A stretch of 13,432 nucleotides of DNA from the NCBI GenBank assembly GCA_050115555.1, contig JASFQI010000116.1, positions 1 through 13,432 on the forward strand. The letters run 5' to 3'. The translations under genes were made by a program, and so were the position numbers. The notes beneath the pieces were generated by a model. It did not search any database, was not told the DNA's origin, and saw nothing but the letters and a program-made list of their open reading frames with translations. Positions 1 to 6,983 of this stretch are shown piece after piece. Within the stretch, counting starts at the first letter, position 1. Each line of letters opens with the position of its first letter. Source of the stretch: JASFQI01 sp050115555. GTDB lineage: Bacteria > Desulfobacterota > DSM-4660 > Desulfatiglandales > HGW-15.

Positions 1-84
1 GGGTAGGATGGTCAACAGGTCGAGATATCGGGTACGCCAAAACAGGATTCAGGATTGCTGTTGAAATCGAAAAGGAGAAAAAAT

Positions 85-120
85 CGATTTCGATCCCGAT
101 AGCGATATCGATTTCGAAAA
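85..120. repeat. Degenerate CGATNN hexamer repeat upstream of livK
   Basis: Six consecutive hexamers, each starting CGA and five of them CGAT, run in exact 6-base register: CGATTT, CGATCC, CGATAG, CGATAT, CGATTT, CGAAAA. The word TCGATTTC (84-91 and 108-115) is also the reverse complement of GAAATCGA at 63-70. The region can therefore fold into an 8-bp hairpin with a 13-nt purine-rich loop, with two alternative 3' arms. The stretch is more AT-rich than the flanking genes and has no coding potential. It may be a dispersed intergenic repeat or a protein-binding array; the sequence alone does not decide. Confidence 0.6.
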
Positions 121-225
121 AATCATCTCCAACAAACGGGTGCACTGAACGCTCAATCTTCGCGCGAGGAGTCCTTGAGGTCACCGGACGTACACAAGGG
201 CTCCGGACGGCCTGGAATCGAGGCG

Positions 226-240
226 TGGCACCCCCATCGT
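226..240 (+). promoter_or_regulatory. Weak sigma-54-like promoter candidate for the liv operon
   Basis: TGGCAC at 226-231 is a full match to the -24 half of a sigma-54 promoter. The -12 half at the correct spacing reads TCGT instead of TTGC, so the usually invariant GC dinucleotide is imperfect. If used, transcription would begin near 252, leaving a leader of about 24 nt that includes the Shine-Dalgarno site at 261-268. No convincing sigma-70 -35/-10 pair was found between 1 and 260. This is a low-confidence call. Confidence 0.2.
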
Positions 241-275
241 TCAAAGGTTCCAAACATCTGAAAGGAGGTTTCACC

Positions 276-1553
276 ATGGAGCGAAAGGGTTTTTGGGTAT
301 TCCTGTGTGTCATCGCGGCAGCCGGGCTCCTCGTCACCGGTAGCGCCCTGGCCGCATCCAAGATCGTGATCGGTCATCCTGCCTGCCTTTCCGGTAAGTA
401 TGCAAAAGCAGGTGAACAGGCCGTTGGAGGAATCAATGCGTGCGTTGATTGGGTCAATAACGTCTACGGTGGAGTAAAAATAGATGGCAAAAAAGTTCCG
501 ATTGAGTACAAATATTATGACTGCGAGTCAAAGAAAGAGTCCGTGACCAGCCTGATCGGCCGTCTCGTGACCGTGGACAAGGTCAATGTGGTCTTTTCAC
601 CGTACAGCTCGGGCCTGACCCTTCGGGGGGCCCCGGTCACGGAGAGCCACCAGATGCTCTATATGGACCACGGCGGAGCAAACAACAAGATCTTTCAGCA
701 GGGGTTCCGGTTCGTCGTCCAGACCATCGGCCCGGCCACGAGCTACCACCAGGGGACCCTGGACATGATCAAGAAGATCGATCCCAGCGCCAAGAAGGTG
801 GCCCTGGCCTATGAGGACTCCGAGTTCGCCAAAATGGTCATGGAGGGTGCAAAGAAGCACGCTCAAGATTTGGGATTCGACGTGGTCTTCGAACGCACCT
901 ACCCCAAGGGGGTCACCGACCTGACCCCGCTCCTCTCGGCCCTCAAGGCCGCGGAACCGGACTTCATCCTCGGCGGAGGACACTTCGAGGATGGTCAGCT
1001 CTTCAACCGTCAGATGTCGGACCTGGACATCAATGCGAATGCCCTCTCCCTGATCGCCGCAGCCACCCTTCCCGCATTTTACGAGGCCCTCACCAGTATG
1101 GCCGAGGGTGTGATGGGGCCCTCTCACTGGGAGTACGGCGTGACGTACTCCGAGGAAGGAGCCAAAGAGGCGGGACTTCCATGGATCGGGCCGAATCAGG
1201 ACGAGTTCGTGTCCCTCTTCAAGAAGGCCGTAGGAAAGGACACCATTCCGGACTACCATGCAGCCGAAGCCGGCGCCCAGGTCCTGGCCTATGCCCTGGC
1301 CGTTGAAAAGGCGAACTCCCTGGATTCGGACAAGGTCCGCAAGGCCCTGGGGGATCTCCATTTCATGAGCTTTTACGGAGGTTGGGACGTGGATGACAAC
1401 GGTATGCAGATCGGCCACACCATGGTCGACGTCCAGTGGCAGGACGGCAAGCGGGTCATCGTTTGGCCCGAATCGGCCCAGACCGGGAAGCCCTGCTACC
1501 CCATGCCCACGTTCGAGGAAAAGACCAAGGGCGCGGTGGCCACGCCCAAGTAG
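276..1553 (+). CDS. livK: Branched-chain amino acid-type ABC transporter, periplasmic substrate-binding protein
   Basis: This is a 425-residue secreted solute receptor of the LivK/Peripla_BP_6 type that feeds the LivHMGF importer encoded directly downstream. The ATG at 276 is preferred over an in-frame upstream start at 225: AAAGGAGG lies at 261-268, and the protein then opens with a clean signal peptide (MERKG, a hydrophobic core to about residue 22, then an ALA-A cleavage site near residue 26). The mature N-terminus (KIVIGHPACLSGKYAKAGEQ, residues 29-48) matches the opening beta strand and ligand loop of the family. The C-terminal part has the usual YHAAEA...LAYALAVEKA helix and a GWDVDDNG segment. 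It is a little longer than classical LivK. The ligand cannot be read from the sequence: branched-chain amino acids are the default, but amides, aromatics or short acids are possible. Codons of residues about 52-88 are much more AT-rich than the rest. Confidence 0.9.
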   Translation: MERKGFWVFLCVIAAAGLLVTGSALAASKIVIGHPACLSGKYAKAGEQAVGGINACVDWVNNVYGGVKIDGKKVPIEYKYYDCESKKESVTSLIGRLVTVDKVNVVFSPYSSGLTLRGAPVTESHQMLYMDHGGANNKIFQQGFRFVVQTIGPATSYHQGTLDMIKKIDPSAKKVALAYEDSEFAKMVMEGAKKHAQDLGFDVVFERTYPKGVTDLTPLLSALKAAEPDFILGGGHFEDGQLFNRQMSDLDINANALSLIAAATLPAFYEALTSMAEGVMGPSHWEYGVTYSEEGAKEAGLPWIGPNQDEFVSLFKKAVGKDTIPDYHAAEAGAQVLAYALAVEKANSLDSDKVRKALGDLHFMSFYGGWDVDDNGMQIGHTMVDVQWQDGKRVIVWPESAQTGKPCYPMPTFEEKTKGAVATPK

Positions 1554-1571
1554 CTCTTGACTTCAGCCGCT

Positions 1572-1631
1572 CCTGCCCCGGGAGTCGCTTTCATGTGATC
1601 GCGGGATCCGGGACAGGGGTTTTCCTTTATT
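1572..1631 (+). terminator. Hairpin plus T-rich tract between livK and livH (attenuator-like)
   Basis: CCTGCCCCGG (1572-1581) pairs with CCGGGACAGG (1608-1617) over nine of ten positions around a 26-nt loop. It is followed almost at once by TTTTCCTTTATT (1620-1631). It sits 18 bases after the livK stop codon. In binding-protein operons such hairpins commonly protect the upstream message or end most transcripts, so that the receptor is made in excess over the membrane parts. Because the T-tract is interrupted, partial termination is more likely than complete. Confidence 0.45.
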
Positions 1632-1689
1632 ACGGGAGACCAGGATGTCAAACTTCCGGGCCGTCCCGTGACCACGAGAAAGGGTTCGC

Positions 1690-2577
1690 ATGGTCTTTGA
1701 ACAGCTCGCCGGCAATCTGATTCAGGGCCTGGTGCTGGGAGCCGTATACGGTATGGCCACCATGGGGCTCAGCCTGATCTTCGGGGTGCTCAAGGTGGTC
1801 AACGTGGGGCACGGGGCTTTCATCATGGTGGGGGCCTTCGTCACCCTTTGGTTGTTCAGCGCGCTGGGCCTGCCCCCGCTTCTGGCCATCCCCATCGCAT
1901 TCGGCGTGGGGCTGGGTCTGGGACTCTTTTTCTACTACACGGCCGTGAAGCGCCTCATCAACGCCCCGGAGCTGGCCACGCTCCTGGCCACCTTCTCCAT
2001 GGGCATCCTCCTCGAGGAGATGGTGAAGCTGATCTTCGGCTCCGAGTTCCGGGGGTATAACTGGGAGGTCGGAAAGATCGACCTCGGCATCACAGTCCTC
2101 CCCATGTCCAAGCTGTACGCGTGCCTGGGGAGTGTGCTGATCGCCGTGCTCCTCTACCTCTGGTTCAACCGGACCCGGGCAGGATCCGCCATGCGAAGCG
2201 TGGTGGAAGACAGCGAAGGCGCCCGGGTGTGCGGCGTGAACGTGGGAGCGGCCTATGCCTGGAGCTTCGCTTTGGGAATCGGACTTACCGTGGCCAGCGG
2301 CGTCCTTCTCACCATGTTCATTCCTGTGGGGATCAATCCTTACATGGGCGGGGCCTACACCCTGAAGGCCTTTGTGATTGCGGTGCTCGGCGGGCTCTCC
2401 TCTCCCTATGGGGCCTTCTTCGGGGGTCTGGTCTTCGGGTTGATTGAGAACGGGTCCTACACCCTGTTCGCCCTGATCCCTGGGGTGGAGCCGTTTGCGC
2501 TCACGAGGTTCTTATCGTTCATGATCCTGCTGGTCATCCTCCTGATCCGACCCACAGGACTGTTGAGGGGAAAATGA
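1690..2577 (+). CDS. livH: Branched-chain amino acid-type ABC transporter, permease LivH
   Basis: This 295-residue inner-membrane permease is one half of the LivHM translocation pore. The N-terminus reads GLVLGAVYGMATMGLSLIFG followed by VLKVVNVGHGAFIMVGAF, the typical LivH opening. Several hydrophobic segments follow, ending in RPTGLLRGK, the usual C-terminus. The conserved cytoplasmic loop for ATPase contact is seen as RTRAGSAMRSVVEDSEGARVCGVN. Length is normal for the family (about 290-300). The start has a modest ribosome site (GAGAAAGGG, 1676-1684). Its stop overlaps the livM start (ATGA at 2574-2577), which points to translational coupling. Confidence 0.93.
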   Translation: MVFEQLAGNLIQGLVLGAVYGMATMGLSLIFGVLKVVNVGHGAFIMVGAFVTLWLFSALGLPPLLAIPIAFGVGLGLGLFFYYTAVKRLINAPELATLLATFSMGILLEEMVKLIFGSEFRGYNWEVGKIDLGITVLPMSKLYACLGSVLIAVLLYLWFNRTRAGSAMRSVVEDSEGARVCGVNVGAAYAWSFALGIGLTVASGVLLTMFIPVGINPYMGGAYTLKAFVIAVLGGLSSPYGAFFGGLVFGLIENGSYTLFALIPGVEPFALTRFLSFMILLVILLIRPTGLLRGK

Positions 2578-3575
2578 AGAAAGACACGGGCAAGTACCTG
2601 CCATTGATACCGGTCTTTGTCGTGTACGCGGTGCTTTTCCTCGTGGGGAAGAACATCTCCGGCATGTGGCAGCTCATGGCGATGCTCCTCTTCTACTGTG
2701 CACTGGGCCAGGCATTCAACATCTTCCTGGGCATGACTGGGTACGTGGACTTCGGGTACGTGGCCTTCATGGGCGTGGGCACATACGGAATGGCGCTTTC
2801 CATCACCCACTTGGTCCAGTACGAGGGTTTGGGAGCCTGGATCATCGTCATCGGTTTCTTCATGGCCATCCTCTTCTCTACGGTCCTCTCCCTGGCCGTG
2901 GGTGCGGTGGCGCTCCGGCTGCGTGGGGCCTACTTCGCCATTGCCACCATCGGGGTGAACGAGGGATTCCGATTTCTCATCGAGGGTGCGCGGATCTGGA
3001 ACGGGTCCGAAGGCATGATCTTCATGGGGGAGCTGAACCAGATCCTGGGAAGGGAGGCGGCCAGCGCCCTGGCCACCTTCTGGGCCGACGTCATGGTCCT
3101 GGTAATCGCGGCCCTGGCCGCCACCGTGACGCTGATCTACATGCGGAGCAAGATCGGGTATGCGCTGACCGCGCTTCGGGAGGACGAGGATGCCGCCAAG
3201 GTCATGGGCATCTACGTGACCAAGTTCAAGATCATCGCCTTTGTCACGAGTTCCAGCTTTGCAGGGCTCGTGGGAGCCGCCTCCTGGGCCCTCAAGACGC
3301 CCTACGTGTTTCCCCCGGAGGTGTTCGAGATCCATTACACCATCGAGGCGATCATCATCGTGCTTCTCGGAGGCGCCGGAACGCTCCTGGGACCCGTTGC
3401 AGGAGGCCTGATTTACGGGCTGAGCAAGTACTATCTCTCCATCTTCCTGCCCGGTTTTCAGCTGCTGATCTTTGCCCCGATCATCATCGCCATCATCGTT
3501 CTTTTTCCAGAAGGCGTGGTCGGAATGTTCAAGAAGCGTTTCAGGGACACGGCCGTGGGCCGGTACATCGTGTAG
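2574..3575 (+). CDS. livM: Branched-chain amino acid-type ABC transporter, permease LivM
   Basis: This 333-residue inner-membrane permease pairs with LivH. Recognisable family blocks are FNIFLGMTGYVDFGYVAFMG near the first third, LRLRGAYFAIATIG with the NEGFRF motif, the contact loop SKIGYALTALREDEDAAKVMGI, and the GGAGTLLGPVAGGLIYG segment near the C-terminus. Many hydrophobic segments span the whole length, and the size is typical. The ribosome site is the AGGGGAAA inside the end of livH. The 4-bp overlap with livH and the 9-bp gap to livG place it in one operon. Confidence 0.93.
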   Translation: MKKDTGKYLPLIPVFVVYAVLFLVGKNISGMWQLMAMLLFYCALGQAFNIFLGMTGYVDFGYVAFMGVGTYGMALSITHLVQYEGLGAWIIVIGFFMAILFSTVLSLAVGAVALRLRGAYFAIATIGVNEGFRFLIEGARIWNGSEGMIFMGELNQILGREAASALATFWADVMVLVIAALAATVTLIYMRSKIGYALTALREDEDAAKVMGIYVTKFKIIAFVTSSSFAGLVGAASWALKTPYVFPPEVFEIHYTIEAIIIVLLGGAGTLLGPVAGGLIYGLSKYYLSIFLPGFQLLIFAPIIIAIIVLFPEGVVGMFKKRFRDTAVGRYIV

Positions 3576-3584
3576 GATGAGACT

Positions 3585-4325
3585 ATGGCATTGCTCAAGC
3601 TCGAAAATGTGACCAAACGATTCGGCGGGCTGGTCGCCGTCAACCGTGTGAGCCTGGAGATCGATTCGGGCGAGTTCCTTGGGATCGTGGGCCCTAACGG
3701 GAGCGGAAAAACCACGCTTTTCAACGTGATCAGCGGCGTTTTTTTCCCGGAGGAGGGAACCGTTTCCTTTGAGGGGAAGGATATCACGCGGCTTCCGCCA
3801 TACCGGAGGGCCCCCCTGGGCATCGGCAGGACCTTTCAGATCCCGAGGCCGTTCGCTTCCGCCACGGTTCGAGAGAACGTGGCCGTGGGCGCCATGTTCG
3901 GAGTACTGGGCAAGGAGCTGAACGTCAAGGAGTCCCTGAAGGTCGCAGACCAGATCATCGACCGGATCGGTCTTCAGGAGCACCGGGACAAGCAGGCCGG
4001 TGCCCTGACCCCGGTGGAAAAAAAGCTCATGGAGATTGCCCGGGCCCTGGCCATGAAACCCAAGCTTCTCCTCATGGACGAGGCCATGGCCGGAATGCAC
4101 CCAAGCGATATTGACGACATGGTGGCATTGGTCAAGAAGGCGGCGAGAGACGAAGGCATTGCCGTGGTCGCCATGGTGGAGCACATCATGCGGGCGGTGG
4201 TCGGCATGGCTGAGAAAGTGGTCGTGCTCGACCAGGGATCCAAAATTGTGGACGCCCCGACCAAGGAGGCGCTCGAGGACCCGAAGGTCATCGAAGTGTA
4301 CCTCGGGCATCCGCCGGAGGAGTAA
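3585..4325 (+). CDS. livG: Branched-chain amino acid-type ABC transporter, ATP-binding protein LivG
   Basis: This 246-residue cytoplasmic ATPase energises the importer as a heterodimer with LivF. Walker A is GPNGSGKTT (residues 36-44). The LivG-specific segment GIGRTFQIPRPF follows. Walker B is LLLMDEAMAGM, with D165-E166, and the switch region is AMVEHIMRAV. The ABC signature is non-canonical: LTPVEKKLMEIARAL (141-155) replaces LSGGQ, and DEAMAG replaces DEPxxG. From memory, a branch of LivG-like ATPases has such altered C-loops, so this need not mean loss of function; LivF keeps a perfect LSGGE. The ribosome site is weak (AGGATGAG overlapping the livM stop), consistent with coupled translation. 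Confidence 0.92.
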   Translation: MALLKLENVTKRFGGLVAVNRVSLEIDSGEFLGIVGPNGSGKTTLFNVISGVFFPEEGTVSFEGKDITRLPPYRRAPLGIGRTFQIPRPFASATVRENVAVGAMFGVLGKELNVKESLKVADQIIDRIGLQEHRDKQAGALTPVEKKLMEIARALAMKPKLLLMDEAMAGMHPSDIDDMVALVKKAARDEGIAVVAMVEHIMRAVVGMAEKVVVLDQGSKIVDAPTKEALEDPKVIEVYLGHPPEE

Positions 4326-4328
4326 TCC

Positions 4329-5036
4329 ATGCTGGATGTGAAAGAACTCGAATCCGGATATGGGCCCATGCAGGTCCTTTGGAAACCGAGCCTGAGCGTG
4401 GGCAAAGGGACCATCACCTCGCTCCTGGGTCCGAACGGGGTAGGGAAAAGCACCCTCCTGGCCACGGTTTTCGGTTCGGTTTCACCCTGGGGCGGCACAG
4501 TGGTGTACAACGGTCAGGATGTCACACGGGTTCCCACGCACAAGAAAGTGGACATGGGCCTGGCCCTTGTCCCGGAAGGAAAGCACCTTTTTCCGAATAT
4601 GACCGTGTACGAGAACCTGGCCATGGGTGCGTATTTGAAAAAGGCCCTCATGCACAGGGATGAGAGCATGGACATGGTTTACACCCTGTTTCCCCGCCTC
4701 CAGGAGCGGAAGGGACAGCTCGCCGGGTCCCTGAGCGGCGGGGAACAACAGATGGTGACCATCGGCCGGGCCTTAATGACTCGCCCCGAGCTCATCATGC
4801 TGGACGAGCCCAGCCAGGGGCTGGCCCCCCTGCTCGTGCAGGAGGTCTTTCAGACCATTCTGAAAATGAAGGACGAGATCGGTCTGACTGTACTCCTTAT
4901 CGAGCAGAATGCGGATGCCTCCCTCAACGCAGCGGACTACGTGTACATCATGCACGAGGGCATGATCAAGGCAGACGGCACCCCGCAGGAAATCAAGGGA
5001 TCCTCGGAAATCCGAGAGGCCTATCTCGGCATCTAA
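4329..5036 (+). CDS. livF: Branched-chain amino acid-type ABC transporter, ATP-binding protein LivF
   Basis: This 235-residue cytoplasmic ATPase is the partner of LivG. Walker A is GPNGVGKST (34-42), the signature is LSGGEQQM (135-142), and Walker B is LIMLDEPSQGLAP with D159-E160. The family-typical stretches VPEGKHLFPNMTVYENLAMGA and LLIEQNADASL are present. Length is normal. GGAGGAG just upstream (4316-4322, overlapping the livG stop) is a strong ribosome site, and only three bases separate it from livG. It is the last gene of the importer operon; a hairpin that could end the transcript lies about 70 bases downstream. Confidence 0.94.
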   Translation: MLDVKELESGYGPMQVLWKPSLSVGKGTITSLLGPNGVGKSTLLATVFGSVSPWGGTVVYNGQDVTRVPTHKKVDMGLALVPEGKHLFPNMTVYENLAMGAYLKKALMHRDESMDMVYTLFPRLQERKGQLAGSLSGGEQQMVTIGRALMTRPELIMLDEPSQGLAPLLVQEVFQTILKMKDEIGLTVLLIEQNADASLNAADYVYIMHEGMIKADGTPQEIKGSSEIREAYLGI

Positions 5037-5103
5037 CCGGACTTGCCCGCCTGCACTCTGCCCGAAAAGAACACGCCCCGCCCCGGGGCCGAGCCGTGCA
5101 TGG

Positions 5104-5134
5104 ATTCCCTCCCCGGCCCGAGGAAGGGAATTTT
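5104..5134 (+). terminator. Probable rho-independent terminator after livF
   Basis: ATTCCCT (5104-5110) pairs perfectly with AGGGAAT (5125-5131) around a 14-nt loop, and the stem runs into TTTT (5131-5134). It lies about 68 bases beyond the livF stop codon and upstream of the next promoter, the expected place to end the liv transcript. The T-run is short and partly inside the stem, so efficiency is uncertain. Confidence 0.4.
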
Positions 5135-5179
5135 GAAGGAGTCGCAAAACGCATGGGACCTAGAGATTTGCCTCTGGGG

Positions 5180-5361
5180 ATTCCAATACCTTACAGCGTA
5201 GCCAACAGCGGTAGAGCGGGTGTTTGCGAGACCGTCAATCTTTGCGTTGCCAGGAATCGCGATGGATACGGTAATGCCGCGAAGCAAGGGAACTGACCCT
5301 GCAATTCCAATGGATAACAGCGACTTCCGAAGCGGCCGACCGAGTTTTTTTCAGACCGTCA
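5180..5361 (+). repeat. Imperfect tandem direct repeat, 124-base period, in promoter region
   Basis: Sequence 5180-5237 aligns without gaps to 5304-5361 at 39 of 58 positions (my hand count). Perfect blocks include ATTCCAAT (5180/5304), ACAGCG (5193-5198 within AACAGCG/TACAGCG context; 5317-5322), AGCGG (5207-5211/5331-5335) and AGACCGTCA (5229/5353), all at exactly the same 124-base offset. Beyond 5361 similarity continues with small indels: TTGCCA (5247-5252) corresponds to the -35 box TTGACA (5370-5375), and both copies end in AATGC. The second copy carries the good promoter. The first carries a degraded match (TTGCCA, 17 bases, GGTAAT at 5270-5275). This looks like an old duplication of a promoter or regulatory segment. 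Confidence 0.6.
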
Positions 5362-5369
5362 CTATTTAA

Positions 5370-5397
5370 TTGACACTTTTTTCACAAGCGATATAAA
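5370..5397 (+). promoter_or_regulatory. Sigma-70-type promoter for the decarboxylase operon
   Basis: A perfect -35 hexamer TTGACA (5370-5375) is followed after 16 bases by TATAAA (5392-5397), five of six matches to the -10 consensus. Transcription would start near 5404, giving a leader of about 22 nt before the ATG at 5427 that contains GGAGGGA (5414-5420). An in-frame ATG at 5397 overlaps the -10 box and so would not be in the message, which settles the start of the downstream gene. Confidence 0.75.
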
Positions 5398-5426
5398 TGC
5401 AACTCGAATATACGGAGGGAGACGAT

Positions 5427-6923
5427 ATGGATCCATTTCTGGAACAAGGAGAGAAGAACCCGCTCAAGATTCAGGACAACACGTTCCGGGACGGTCATCA
5501 GTCCCTGCTCGCCACCCGCATGCGCACCGAGGACATGCTCCCTATCGCAGAGAAGATGGACAGCGTCGGATTCTGGGCCATGGAGGTATGGGGGGGAGCC
5601 ACGTTTGACACGATGCACCGGTTCCTGGCCGAGGACCCGTTCGACCGCATCCGCACCCTGAAAAAATACATCAAGAACACGCCCTTCTCCATGCTCCTGC
5701 GGGGCCAGAACCTGGTCGGCTATCGGAATTACGCGGACGACGTGGCAAAGCTCTTCGTGGACAAGGCCTGCGAGGCCGGCATGGACGTGTTCCGCGTGTT
5801 CGACGCCCTGAACGACTTTCGGAATTTTCAAACAGTCGTCGAACGGATCAAGGCCAACGGCAAGCATTTTCAGGGCACCATCTGTTACTCCCTCACGGAG
5901 AGGCGGATGGGCGGGGACGTGTTCAACCTGGAGTACTACCTGGGCAAGGCCAAGGAAATTCAGGACATGGGCGCGGACACCCTCTGCCTCAAGGACATGG
6001 CGGGCATCATGAGCCCGTTCGACATCGCCAGGATCGTCACCGAGCTCAAGAAAGAGATCACCATTCCCATCCACCTGCACACGCACTACACGAGCGGCAT
6101 GGCCTCCATGGTGTACCTGGAAGCCGTCAAGGCCGGCGTGGACATCGTGGACACATGCCTGGCTCCTTTTGCCCTGCGCACTTCACAGCCGGCCGTGGAG
6201 CCGATTGCGGCTACCCTCTATGGAACGAACCGGGATCCCGGTTTCAACATCGAGCTCCTTCTCGAGATGGGGAACCACCTGGAGGAAGTGGCACCCAAGT
6301 ATCGGGATTACCTGGCAAAGCACCGCATGGCCGTGATCGACACCGGCGTCCTGCTCCACCAGGTCCCCGGGGGCATGATCTCGAACCTGGTCAGCCAGCT
6401 CAAGGAGGCCAAGGCCCTGGATCGATTGCCCGAGGTGTACCGGGAGGTGGCCGTGACGCGGAAGGAACTGGGCACACCGCCCCTGGTGACCCCCACCAGC
6501 CAGATCGTCGGTGTGCAGGCGGTGCTGAACGTGCTGTTCGGCCGTTACAAAATGGTCACCAACGAGGTCAAGGACCTCGTGTACGGCTTGTATGGAAAAA
6601 CCCCCACCAACGTGGATCCCGAGGTCCAGAAAAAGGTGCTCAAGGGATACAAGCGCGGAGAAACCCCGGTGACGGGCCGCGCAGCGGATTACCTGGAGCC
6701 GGAACTCGACGCTGTCCGCGAACGGGTGGGAGATTTGGCAAAGGACGACTTTGATCTGGTCATCGCCGCGCTGTACCCCAACACCGGGATGCAGTTCCTG
6801 AAGTGGAAGTACGGTCTGGAGGAGAAGCCGAAAGAGGTCCAGCCCAAGACCCTGGAGGACATCCGAAAGGAAGACGAGGCCATGGCCGCGGCCATCGAGC
6901 AGGTCTGCAAGGCGTCCCTCTGA
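5427..6923 (+). CDS. oadA: Biotin-dependent carboxyltransferase/decarboxylase alpha-type subunit without biotinyl domain (oxaloacetate decarboxylase / pyruvate carboxylase B family)
   Basis: This 498-residue cytoplasmic protein of the HMGL-like TIM-barrel plus PYC_OADA family would move CO2 between oxaloacetate (or pyruvate) and carboxybiotin. The N-terminal FRDGHQSLLATRM holds the metal-ligand Asp (D22). K189 in CLKDMAG is the expected carbamylated lysine, and H218 and H220 in HLHTH complete the metal site. FRVFDALND, QVPGGMISNLVSQL and TPTSQIVGVQAV are further family blocks. The chain stops after a charged tail (KTLEDIRKEDEAMAAAIEQV) with no Gly/Pro-Ala linker and no MKM biotin domain. Its length thus matches the 5S subunit of propionibacterial transcarboxylase rather than full OadA (about 590). 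A separate biotin carrier must exist and is not in the window. oadB next door favours an oxaloacetate (or related) decarboxylase; transcarboxylase and pyruvate carboxylase B remain alternatives. Confidence 0.88.
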   Translation: MDPFLEQGEKNPLKIQDNTFRDGHQSLLATRMRTEDMLPIAEKMDSVGFWAMEVWGGATFDTMHRFLAEDPFDRIRTLKKYIKNTPFSMLLRGQNLVGYRNYADDVAKLFVDKACEAGMDVFRVFDALNDFRNFQTVVERIKANGKHFQGTICYSLTERRMGGDVFNLEYYLGKAKEIQDMGADTLCLKDMAGIMSPFDIARIVTELKKEITIPIHLHTHYTSGMASMVYLEAVKAGVDIVDTCLAPFALRTSQPAVEPIAATLYGTNRDPGFNIELLLEMGNHLEEVAPKYRDYLAKHRMAVIDTGVLLHQVPGGMISNLVSQLKEAKALDRLPEVYREVAVTRKELGTPPLVTPTSQIVGVQAVLNVLFGRYKMVTNEVKDLVYGLYGKTPTNVDPEVQKKVLKGYKRGETPVTGRAADYLEPELDAVRERVGDLAKDDFDLVIAALYPNTGMQFLKWKYGLEEKPKEVQPKTLEDIRKEDEAMAAAIEQVCKASL

Positions 6924-6924
6924 T

Positions 6925-6942
6925 CCGCTCATTTTCGAGCGG
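6925..6942 (+). other. Intercistronic hairpin after the alpha-subunit gene
   Basis: CCGCTC (6925-6930) and GAGCGG (6937-6942) form a perfect 6-bp stem with a 6-nt loop, starting one base after the stop codon. No T-run follows, so it is not a classical terminator. An RNA-stability or processing role for the upstream message is the more natural reading. Confidence 0.4.
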
Positions 6943-6983
6943 TCTTCACGTAGTCATTGTTATGCATAAGGAGAAACCAACCC

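Larger units (their letters stand above)
5037..5426. other. 390-bp non-coding region between the transporter operon and the decarboxylase operon
   Basis: No credible gene is seen. In order it holds a GC-rich segment with a small hairpin (GCCCC 5075-5079 / GGGGC 5085-5089), a terminator-like hairpin (5104-5134), an imperfect tandem duplication with a 124-base period (5180-5361 plus partly alignable flanks), a sigma-70 promoter (5370-5397), and the ribosome site of the next gene (GGAGGGA, 5414-5420). Base composition falls from GC-rich to AT-rich towards the promoter. Confidence 0.7.

Noticed and set aside
61..90. Sigma-70 promoter for livK starting at TTGAAA (61-66)
   Set aside because: No acceptable -10 hexamer is found 16-18 bases downstream (only TCGATT-like words), and it would give a leader of over 180 nt through the hexamer repeat.
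225..275. Longer start of livK
   Set aside because: The extra 17 residues would precede a perfect signal peptide and would be translated through the AAAGGAGG ribosome site.
1436..1720. Small gene spanning the livK end and livH start
   Set aside because: It overlaps livK in another frame, has no ribosome site, and the predicted protein is an Arg/Gly/Ser-rich shadow.
2457..4310. 617-residue open frame on the - strand
   Set aside because: It lies opposite livH, livM and livG, has no ribosome site or recognisable domain, and its composition (many His, Gly, Asp, Glu and Arg) is what the complement of GC-rich coding DNA gives.
5191..5217. tRNA-like stretch (CGTAGCC...AGCGGTAGAGC resembling a D arm)
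   Set aside because: No matching acceptor stem, anticodon arm or GGTTCGA T-arm can be placed at the right distances, and the same words are explained by the tandem repeat.
5397..5426. Upstream ATG start for the alpha-type decarboxylase subunit
   Set aside because: The ATG overlaps the -10 box of the promoter and has no ribosome site; the ATG at 5427 has GGAGGGA at ideal spacing.
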